Below are positions 57,893-64,000 of a DNA stretch of 64,000 bases, in pieces. How positions within the stretch are numbered: the first letter of the stretch is position 1; each line of letters opens with the position of its first letter. The stretch comes from Streptomyces litmocidini (GTDB lineage: Bacteria; Actinomycetota; Actinomycetes; Streptomycetales; Streptomycetaceae), in NCBI RefSeq assembly GCF_014649755.1, contig NZ_BMTQ01000020.1, positions 1 through 64,000 on the forward strand, in the 5' to 3' direction. A program made the position numbers and the translations under genes. The notes beneath the pieces are model-generated. The model had not been told where the DNA came from, did not search any database, and was given only the letters and a program-made list of their open reading frames with translations.

Positions 57893-58540
57893 TTAAGGCT
57901 TGTTCAGATAGGTGAGGACAGCGCGGACACGGCGATGGGTGTCGTCGTCGTCGGAGATGCCGAGCTTGCCGAACATGGAGGTGGTGTACTTGCTGATGGC
58001 GCTCTCGCTGAGAAAGAGGCGGCGGCCGATGGCCTGGTTGGACAGTCCCTCGGCCATGAGGGCCAGCACGGAGTACTCGCGTTCGGTGAGCCGTTCGAGT
58101 CCCCGGATCGGGGAACTGCTGGAGAGCAGTTTCGCGATGACGGCCGGGTCCATGGCGGTCCCGCCGCCGGCGACGCGCTCCAGGGCGCCGATGAACTGGT
58201 CGGCGTCGAACACGCTCTCCTTGAGAAGGTAGCCGACGCCGCCGGAGCCGTCGGCCAGGAGCTCGCGGGCGTACAGCTGCTCGACATGCTGGGAGAGGAT
58301 GAGGACCGGCAGTCCGGGCATCTCGCTGCGGGCGGCGAGGGCCGCCCGCAGGCCCTCGTCCGACTGGTCCGGTGGCATGCGGACGTCGATGACGGACACG
58401 TCCGGGCGCCAGGTCCGCAGCGCGTCGAGCGTCTCAGGTCCGGTGGTCGCTGTCGCCACCACCTGGTGCCCGTACGCCTCGATCAGGCGGACCATCCCGT
58501 CACGCAGGAGGTAGAGGTCTTCGGCTACAACGATTCGCAT
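57893..58540 (-). CDS. NarL-family response regulator
   Basis: 215 residues. Receiver at 1-125: MRIVVAEDLYLLRDGMVRLI and phospho-Asp in DVSVIDVRMPPDQSDEGLRA. GerE HTH at about 150-205: LTEREYSVLALMAEGLSNQA then IGRRLFLSESAISKYTTSMF. Overlaps its kinase by 16 nt. A VGYLLKESVFDADQFIGAL segment holds the conserved Lys. Confidence 0.92.
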   Translation of the reverse strand: MRIVVAEDLYLLRDGMVRLIEAYGHQVVATATTGPETLDALRTWRPDVSVIDVRMPPDQSDEGLRAALAARSEMPGLPVLILSQHVEQLYARELLADGSGGVGYLLKESVFDADQFIGALERVAGGGTAMDPAVIAKLLSSSSPIRGLERLTEREYSVLALMAEGLSNQAIGRRLFLSESAISKYTTSMFGKLGISDDDDTHRRVRAVLTYLNKP

Positions 58541-59784
58541 GGCAGCGCCATCCTGGCACAGGTCGGGCCGCCCGGTGGGCTGGTGATCTCCAGAGTGCCG
58601 TCGAAGGCCACGAGGCGGCGGCGCAAACCTGTGAGCCCGCTGCCGGCTCGCTCGTCGGCCCCGCCCCGGCCATCGTCCTCGACCTCGACGACGAGGCCTG
58701 TCTCGTCCCTGGCGAGGCAGACGCGAACCCGCGACGCGTGGGCGTGCCGGGCCGCGTTGGTCAGCAACTCGGCGACGCCGAAGTAGACGGCCGACTCGAT
58801 CGGCGGGTCCAGGGTCAGCCGGCCGTCAGCGCTGACGGTCACGTCGAGCGGAATGTCCAGGGCGAGGGCGCGCACTGCGTCGACGAGCCCCCGCTCGTTC
58901 AGAACCGGTGGACTGATCCCACGGATCAGCTCGCGGAGCTCGGCCAGCGAGGCGGTGGCGCCGACCCGCGCGTCCCGCATCAGCGCCTTGGCCCGCTCCG
59001 GGTCGGCCTCCATCAGCTTCTCCGCGGTCGCCAGGGAGAGCCCGAGCGCAATCAGGCGGGCCTGCGCCCCGTCGTGCAGGTCCCTTTCGATCCGGCGGAT
59101 CTCGGCAGCCTGCGCGACCGTCGAGTCCGCGCGCTGGGCGGTCAGCTCGTCCACCCGGTCCGCCAGCACCATCGCGGGCGACGGACGCAGGAAGCGGACG
59201 GCCACCGGCTCGACGAGCCGCCAAGCGTGCGGGGCGGAGGCGACGGCCACGACCAGGCCGAGTGCCCCGACGAGGCGCGCGACGAGCCCGGGCCGGCCGA
59301 GCCCGAGGACCGCCGCGGCCACCCCGGCCGGCGGGAGGGCGGCGACCACGCCCGCGGTGAGGGGCACGATCCCTGTGAACCGCAGGTCGCGCCAGTTGGC
59401 GGGGTCTTTCCACCGGAGCCGCCACTTCTGATCCAGGAGGGCGTCCCGGCGGGTGCGCTCGTAGGAGAAGCCGTTCCACCAGTACCCCGTGGACATCCGT
59501 ATCACCAGTCCGGCCTGTCGGTATCCGGCAGGGATGACGGTGGCGGTCCACCGTGCGACGAGGAAGCGGACCATCCGGCAGACCGGGCGGGACAACGCGA
59601 ACGTGCCCCCGCACACCAGCACGAGCGGCGCCACCCACGACCAGGGGTTCGCCGCCCCCCACCGAATCCCCAGGGCCACGGCGGCGGCCCACACGGCCGG
59701 GACCAGCATGCTGACGACCGCCACGACGCACGCCCGCACGAACCCCACGCCGACGCGCGCCACCCACGAACCCAGCTGTCTCAT
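58525..59784 (-). CDS. NarX/DesK-type sensor histidine kinase
   Basis: 419 residues. Four to five N-terminal transmembrane segments (about 18-40, 43-62, 135-155 and 160-185), interrupted by a soluble part with MSTGYWWNGFSYERTRRDAL. HisKA_3 motif IRRIERDLHDGAQARLIALG (His about 242) and ATPase domain with VAELLTNAARHAHASRVRV and DDGRGGADERAGSGLTGLR. It phosphorylates the overlapping NarL-type regulator. The sensor part has no known ligand domain. A divergent small membrane gene at 59936 may be its target. Confidence 0.92.
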   Translation of the reverse strand: MRQLGSWVARVGVGFVRACVVAVVSMLVPAVWAAAVALGIRWGAANPWSWVAPLVLVCGGTFALSRPVCRMVRFLVARWTATVIPAGYRQAGLVIRMSTGYWWNGFSYERTRRDALLDQKWRLRWKDPANWRDLRFTGIVPLTAGVVAALPPAGVAAAVLGLGRPGLVARLVGALGLVVAVASAPHAWRLVEPVAVRFLRPSPAMVLADRVDELTAQRADSTVAQAAEIRRIERDLHDGAQARLIALGLSLATAEKLMEADPERAKALMRDARVGATASLAELRELIRGISPPVLNERGLVDAVRALALDIPLDVTVSADGRLTLDPPIESAVYFGVAELLTNAARHAHASRVRVCLARDETGLVVEVEDDGRGGADERAGSGLTGLRRRLVAFDGTLEITSPPGGPTCARMALPCESL

Positions 59785-59935
59785 GACTCATCCTTCGCTC
59801 ATCGTCCGGTGCTCCCACTGTGCACCGGACGGAGCCCGCCACTTCCCTGGTCGACCAGGGAGTGGGGCTACCCCCACCCGCCTGTGGGTCCAGGCGGATA
59901 CCGCGTCAGCCAAGCGCTTCGTAGCGTCGGTGAGC
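59785..59935. promoter_or_regulatory. Divergent promoter region of the NarL-type system
   Basis: 151 bp with palindromic CTGGTCGACCAG at about 59847-59858 and GGTGGGGGTAGCCCC on the minus strand. The 12-bp palindrome could be a binding site for the response regulator. Confidence 0.4.
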
Positions 59936-60376
59936 ATGGAAACCAACCCGCACACCACGGCCGACGCGGCACTCCTCAACAGCCCCCGCGCCCAAGGGGC
60001 CTTCGGCACGGCGAAGAGCAGCATCAAGGTGTACGGCGTACTGAGCGCCGTCGCCCTCGTGGCGGTCATCGCGGTGTCGAGCAGCGGTCACATGGTAAAC
60101 ACGTTCATGTGGGTCCGGGCAGTCCTGCTGCCCGTGGTCGCCGTGCTGATCCACCGGATGACCGGATCCGCTTCCCACGGATCTCGACGGGCCTTCGAGC
60201 GCGTGAGGGCTCTCGCCGTCGTCATGCCGATCGCGATCGTCGGAGTCGACCTGATCCCGGGTGTCTGTCCGCCGTGGTACGCCGTGATGCAGGTCGTCTG
60301 CATGCTGCCCGTCCTCCGCGTCGCGTTCATCACCCGCGGCTCCGCACTGCGCGCCGCCTTCCCCCAGGGGCGCTGA
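59936..60376 (+). CDS. Four-helix membrane protein
   Basis: 146 residues with four predicted transmembrane helices: VYGVLSAVALVAVIAVSSSG (about 32-51), MWVRAVLLPVVAVLIHRM (about 58-75), VRALAVVMPIAIVGVDLIPG (about 88-107) and a C-terminal one (YAVMQVVCMLPVLRVAFITR). No named family. GGTGAGC upstream of the ATG. Divergent from the NarL/HK pair and a likely target of that system, like small membrane proteins beside LiaRS/DesKR-type regulators. Confidence 0.7.
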   Translation: METNPHTTADAALLNSPRAQGAFGTAKSSIKVYGVLSAVALVAVIAVSSSGHMVNTFMWVRAVLLPVVAVLIHRMTGSASHGSRRAFERVRALAVVMPIAIVGVDLIPGVCPPWYAVMQVVCMLPVLRVAFITRGSALRAAFPQGR

Positions 60377-60571
60377 TCGGGCGCCGGGCGCCGCTCCGTG
60401 CGGTCTCACCCGGGGCCCGCAGACCCGCAGGCCCGCAGGCCCGCATTCAGGCTGCATCTCCACCGGGGGGACTTTCCAGCCCTCCCCCCGGTCCGCCACT
60501 GGCCGACAAGGTTCGTGACGTGCAGGCCGGAGCAGGGGGAACTCCGGCGACGATGCCCGGAGCCCGTCCGG
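60377..60571. other. Intergenic
   Basis: About 195 bp, with CCCGCAGG repeats near 60416-60440 and no gene. Confidence 0.35.
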
Positions 60572-60739
60572 AGTCAGCTCGACGCGCTCCGGGAAGCCGG
60601 ATGCGATCCGGTCTTCCCGGAGAGGACCGGCACCCGGGTCGAGGTGCGGCCGGAATTCATCAGGGCGACGGACTTCGCCCGCACCTTCGGGAAGGCCGTC
60701 CCGCATCGGCGGGTGCTCTTCGCCGTCCATGACGGGAGA
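60572..60739 (+). pseudogene. Serine recombinase (resolvase/invertase) fragment
   Basis: The frame reads SQLDALREAGCDPVFPERTG, then TRVEVRPEFIRATDFARTFG and RVLFAVHDGR. It matches the catalytic-domain segment of actinobacterial serine recombinases (RQLDALREAGCDRIFxExxSTRVxVRPE...VxLTVHxxxRLxR). The Ser-containing N terminus and the DNA-binding C terminus are absent. Changes such as VHDGR show it is decayed. It is a leftover of an integrative element. Confidence 0.6.
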
Positions 60740-60771
60740 ACGGCCGGAGGGCGGACCGCCGGGGAGCACCG

Positions 60772-61290
60772 TCACCTCGTGGCCCTGCGCGCCCGCCTCC
60801 GACGTCGCTCCGCTCGTCGTCGAGGTCCCGTCGCATGCCACCCGCGGACGAGGAAGACGGCTGCCGAGGCGGCGAAGAGGGCGGCGGTGATGAGGAGCCA
60901 GCGCTCCAGGAAGCCGTCGGCCGGGAGCCCCGTGGCCGCGGTGTAGTGGCCGACCCGGCTCAGGATCAGCGGCCACCAGACCAGCAGCAGAAGCCCCGAG
61001 ACGAAGCCCGGGACGCGCACGTAGTTGACGCTCGGTCCGGGCGGCCCCTCCCCCGCGCCCGTCCTCCCCCGGAACAGCAGCTGCGCGGCCCGGTCGGTGA
61101 CCGAGTACAGGGGGAGCAGCACGAGGTCGTGGAGGAGTGCCGCCCCGACGAACCACAGGGCCACGCCCAGGGTGTCTCCCTCGAGCAGGCGCACACCGGC
61201 GTAGGCGGCGAGGGCGAAGGAGGCCAGGACGAGGAGCAGGTGGAGCGGGGAGGCTCCGTAGCGCCGCCGAAAGGCGGTCGTGCCGCTCAT
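60772..61290 (-). CDS. Four-helix membrane protein linked to molybdopterin oxidoreductase
   Basis: 172 residues with four transmembrane helices: HLLLVLASFALAAYAGVRLL (about 17-36), LGVALWFVGAALLHDLVLLP (about 41-60), VSGLLLLVWWPLILSRV (about 97-113) and LLITAALFAASAAVFLVRGW (about 130-149). The C-terminal end is an Arg-rich tail. Its ATG overlaps the stop of the oxidoreductase (ATGA), so the two are made together. It could be an electron-transfer or assembly partner; no haem ligands of a known type are obvious apart from His in LLHD. Confidence 0.7.
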   Translation of the reverse strand: MSGTTAFRRRYGASPLHLLLVLASFALAAYAGVRLLEGDTLGVALWFVGAALLHDLVLLPLYSVTDRAAQLLFRGRTGAGEGPPGPSVNYVRVPGFVSGLLLLVWWPLILSRVGHYTAATGLPADGFLERWLLITAALFAASAAVFLVRGWHATGPRRRAERRRRRARRATR

Positions 61291-62777
61291 GCCGGCTCTC
61301 CGAAGGTGAGGCGCGTGACCCACTTGGTGTTGTGGACGCCGGGAGCGCCGGGGACGATCACACGGGCCGGATAGCCGTGGTCGGGCGAGAGGACGGCCCC
61401 GTTGACGCGTACGGCCAGCAGGGAGCGCGGGTCCCGTACCTGGTTGTCCCTCAGGACGACCGAGCTGAACGATCCTCCTCGCTGCACCGATTCCACCAGG
61501 GCCTGCGGGGTGTCCGTACCCCTTCCGACGAGGGCGGCCAAGTCGGTGAGCCGTACGCCGCTCCACAGCTGGTCAGGGGTCGACCAGCCCTCCACACAGG
61601 CGATGGGCAGGGCCGCCTCGTGCTGCTCCATGGCCAGGAGCTCCCCGCGGGTGAGGACGACCTGCCGGCCCGGGGCGCGAACGGTCAGCCGCCAGGCGGG
61701 GCCGACGTCGCTCGGCCGGATGCCCACCGACGCCGCGGTCTTGTTGATCTGGAACCCGTTGGGCCCGGAGCCCGGATCGCGGCCGTGCGGGGCGAGCAGC
61801 GCGGTCCGGCGCCACCAGCCGCCGACGCTCTGCCCGGCCGTCACCACGAGCAGAGCCAGGGAGCCGAGCCCGACCAGACCCAGGGCGCCCCGGCGGGAGA
61901 CGGTCGGGGGCGCCGGACGGGGTGGGACCAGCCCCGCGGCCTCCTCCGTACCGGCCTGAGGCTGCACCGGCCCGGCCCGCACGGCGCGGAGCGCCCGCGG
62001 CAGACGCGTGGCCACGTGCACGACGAAGGCGCCGATGAACACCCACGCCCCGTAGAAGTGCAGGACGTAGAAGGAGCCCGGGAAGATGTAGTGCAGCTGC
62101 ACGTTGAGGATGCCGGTGACGAACTCGAAGCCGGCACCGCCCACCAGGAGCAGCAGGGACAGGCGCTCGACGCCGTGGCTGACGGAGCGCACGGGCGGCC
62201 ACTCGAAGAGCTTGGGGATGACCGACCACAGCTTCGCCAGCAGAACGGGGACGAGAACGACGCCCAGGACCACGTGCACGCCCTGGGTGAGCCGGTAGAG
62301 CCAGTACGGCGAGGTCGGCCAGGAGAACAGGGCGAAGCCGAGCCACCCCTTGTCCGGCGTCTGGTCGTTGGTCCGCGCCAGGTCCGGGTTGTAGGCGGCG
62401 TACGACAGCAGCCCGGTCACGAACAGGACCGTCACGCCGACGAGCAGGACCAGGCCGAACACCGCGGTGAGCCACGGACCCCGCAGCGGGCTGCGCCAGA
62501 ACTCCGGACGCGTCGGCCCCGGCGGCGGCCCGGGCGGCACGACGGAACGCAGAACGGCCCGGACCCGCTCCGGGCCGGTCCGCCCCTCTTCGCCGGAGTC
62601 CGGTGCGGCGGCCGGAGCGCTCGCCACCGGATGCGGCTCCCCCTCCTGCCGCGGCCCCGCGGGTTCCGGTCTCCGACCACCCGACGCCGGCGAACGCGGC
62701 ATGTCACCGGGCTGATCCCGACCACCGTCACTCGGACTCACTGGGGCACCTCCACGGGTACCGCGTTCTCCGGACAC
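61287..62777 (-). CDS. Membrane cytochrome b561-like/sulfite-oxidase-type fusion
   Basis: 496 residues. A long disordered N terminus (about 1-90) is followed by a four-helix b-type region (about 100-280) with His residues in VHVVLGVVLVPVLLAKLW, FYVLHFYGAWVFIGAF and VVHVATRLP as haem-ligand candidates. A TAT-like RRGALGLVGLGSLALLVVTA then leads to a molybdopterin domain (about 340-490) with the catalytic-type Cys in LPIACVEGWSTPDQLWSGVR (about 394). Function: oxidoreductase on the outer face delivering electrons to the membrane haem. Natural substrate unknown. The ATG at 62777 is the longest start; an ATG at 62702 would shorten the disordered tail. Confidence 0.88.
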   Translation of the reverse strand: MSGERGTRGGAPVSPSDGGRDQPGDMPRSPASGGRRPEPAGPRQEGEPHPVASAPAAAPDSGEEGRTGPERVRAVLRSVVPPGPPPGPTRPEFWRSPLRGPWLTAVFGLVLLVGVTVLFVTGLLSYAAYNPDLARTNDQTPDKGWLGFALFSWPTSPYWLYRLTQGVHVVLGVVLVPVLLAKLWSVIPKLFEWPPVRSVSHGVERLSLLLLVGGAGFEFVTGILNVQLHYIFPGSFYVLHFYGAWVFIGAFVVHVATRLPRALRAVRAGPVQPQAGTEEAAGLVPPRPAPPTVSRRGALGLVGLGSLALLVVTAGQSVGGWWRRTALLAPHGRDPGSGPNGFQINKTAASVGIRPSDVGPAWRLTVRAPGRQVVLTRGELLAMEQHEAALPIACVEGWSTPDQLWSGVRLTDLAALVGRGTDTPQALVESVQRGGSFSSVVLRDNQVRDPRSLLAVRVNGAVLSPDHGYPARVIVPGAPGVHNTKWVTRLTFGEPA

Positions 62778-64000
62778 TCGTCACGGGGAGAACATGCCGC
62801 ACGCGGGGGACGACCGGTCATGTGACACGCCATGCCGCTCCGTCGGCCGGTGTTCACCGGAGGCTGCCCGGGGTCCTGGCACACGTACGGGACAGCAGCC
62901 GGTACGGCGCGGAGGCTGCGCGCCGCGGCCGTCGAAGCCGCGCGCGTGCCGTGCGCCGACGGCACCGTCCGTCCCAGTCGACGTTCTCCTGGCCGCCGGG
63001 CTCCCGGTCCGCGAGCTCCTCGAGCTGCTTGCGGTCCTCCGGCAAGCGTGCCGTGACCCACACCGTCGGTGTCGAATCCGTCGCCGAGGCCGCGGCGCGG
63101 GCCTCGCCCTCCCACGACTGGATGAGGCGGCCGACTCCTTCCAGAGCTTCCGCGTGCCCCTTCTTGTTGGACCTGATGCCCTCCAGCAGGTCATAGCGCC
63201 TGAGCACGCCCGGGAGGCCGGCCCCTCGCAGCCGCCTTCGGCCGCCTACTGCCACCTGCGCCATCGCCGGCTCAGGCCGGTGGAGATCTGGCTGCGGTTG
63301 CCGAGCACCGCGAAGGCGTGATCGTCGGCGGGCAGCGAGGGCGTTCCCGGTTCCGCTGCCGCAGCGGCTACGACGGGACCGGCCGGCTCCACGAAGAGGG
63401 CCGCCTGCGCCCGGAGACTTTCAAGGCAACCCTCCTCCGCCAACAGCTTCGGCCTCGCCCAGTCCGTCAGCCGAGGGAAGCGGGCGATGACGGCCTGCGC
63501 TCGGTGAAGGCTCCCGCGGCACGACGCCGGCGGGACACGACCCGCTCCTGCAGCTCCTCGGCCTCCCCACGCGCTTCCCACCGTTGCCGGACTCGCGAAC
63601 GGCAAGAGCACAGGCCAGAAACGACACGTCTCACGCCGAGCCCGCAGGCGACCGGTGGCAGAACGCGATGCCTCGTAGTCCGTCGGCCACTGCTCGAACC
63701 CTGCAGTCATGGGGGGGTGTCCCACGGAACCGGCTTCGCGCGCGTCCCTCCAGAAGCCGTTCTTAGCGGGTACGAAAGGCACAACGCCCAGTCCACGGGC
63801 TTCGAACGGCGCCGTGACCAGGTGGCTCATCCCACCGGTTCCACGCGGGTAGCCGCGCGCAACGGCGACAGCGGTGAGGTCTGCGAGCCCTTGTGAGCGC
63901 TCCGCCCGAGCCGGCAGGCGACTGCTGCGCAGAATCCGCCCGTGTCTTCTTCGCGTACACGATGCGTCCTCCGTCGTCGCCGGGGCGGCGCCCAGACAGG
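62778..64000. other. Terminal 1.2 kb, no defensible gene
   Basis: Open frames exist on both strands. Two minus-strand frames look partly protein-like: one (62854-63264) has YDLLEGIRSNKKGHAEALEG then VWVTARLPEDRKQLEELAD, the other (63246-63830) has FVPAKNGFWRDAREAG and LPADDHAFAVLGNRSQIST. They overlap by 19 bp in different frames and could be halves of one frameshifted gene, but neither has a ribosome binding site, an intact start or a family I recognise. I record them here instead of calling a gene. Confidence 0.35.

Noticed and set aside
60398..60946. A 182-residue plus-strand gene
   Set aside because: Only about 56 residues resemble a recombinase; the rest is low-complexity and runs antisense into the four-helix membrane gene, so it is recorded as a fragment.

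Overview
The window is about 72-75% GC actinomycete DNA. Genes have G/C-rich third positions, many GTG (and two likely TTG) starts, GGAGG-type ribosome binding sites and 4-nt ATGA/GTGA overlaps. Family content (SpoIIE-type phosphatases, STAS and RsbW-like proteins, a mat-like glycan locus, a LanL-type lanthionine synthetase, NarL and OmpR two-component pairs, abundant decayed transposases) points to Streptomyces or a very close relative, probably an accessory or arm region of the chromosome. No rRNA or tRNA gene is visible.

Layout. 0-3 kb: TACTGC-rich non-coding DNA, decayed reading frames including an HNH nuclease relic, then an intact TPR-like protein. 4-7 kb: an RsbW-like ATPase, a STAS antagonist, a MazF/PemK-type toxin and gene relics. 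7.1-10.6 kb: a mobile and defence scrap-yard, with an IS701-like stub interrupted by a complete IS630-type element that carries an extra gene between its inverted repeats, a two-unit decayed type I-E CRISPR remnant, an AbiEii-type toxin pair, and an IS5-like transposase tail. 10.6-29.4 kb: a stress island, with a universal stress protein, a RhoGDI-like beta-sandwich protein, STAS and RsbW-like switch proteins, a multi-HAMP hybrid kinase, a SpoIIE phosphatase, transketolase, catalase-peroxidase KatG, two paralogous proteins of unknown function, an SDR, a GH15 enzyme and an alpha/beta hydrolase. Six transcription units in the first 29 kb have a similar GNNT-N15/16-GGG(T/C)A upstream motif resembling sigma-B-type promoters.

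29.7-40 kb: an ArsR/COG2345-type regulator with a DUF3291 gene, a GH1 beta-glucosidase behind a perfect 22-bp palindrome, an NCS1 permease, a HutD/Ves protein, and a mat-like operon (small anchor protein, NodB-deacetylase/GT2 fusion, acyltransferase) beside a GH16 lipoprotein. 40.2-43.1 kb: a lanthipeptide precursor candidate coupled to a LanL-like synthetase, with no transporter or protease nearby. 43.2-50.3 kb: a secreted galactose-oxidase-like protein with two almost identical discoidin modules, then a three-gene operon of a DUF6338-like membrane protein, a 49-residue protein and a CHAT-TPR protease-like protein.

50.6-62.8 kb: an extended SDR, an OmpR/HK pair, a tightly overlapping GT2-DUF2064-methyltransferase operon, a polytopic mannosyltransferase-like protein, a NarL/HK pair with a divergent membrane protein, a serine-recombinase scrap and a cytochrome b561-like/sulfite-oxidase-type operon. 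The last 1.2 kb has no gene I can defend.

How it works together: the RsbW-like, STAS and SpoIIE proteins form a partner-switching set, and the similar promoters suggest that USP, the RhoGDI-like protein, small hypothetical proteins and GH15 may respond to the same alternative sigma factor. The mat, GH16 and galactose-oxidase genes suggest extracellular glycan synthesis and remodelling. The strongest candidates for something new are the IS630 element with a passenger gene next to CRISPR debris, the RhoGDI-like protein, the orphan LanL-type lanthipeptide locus and the CHAT/DUF6338/small-protein operon.
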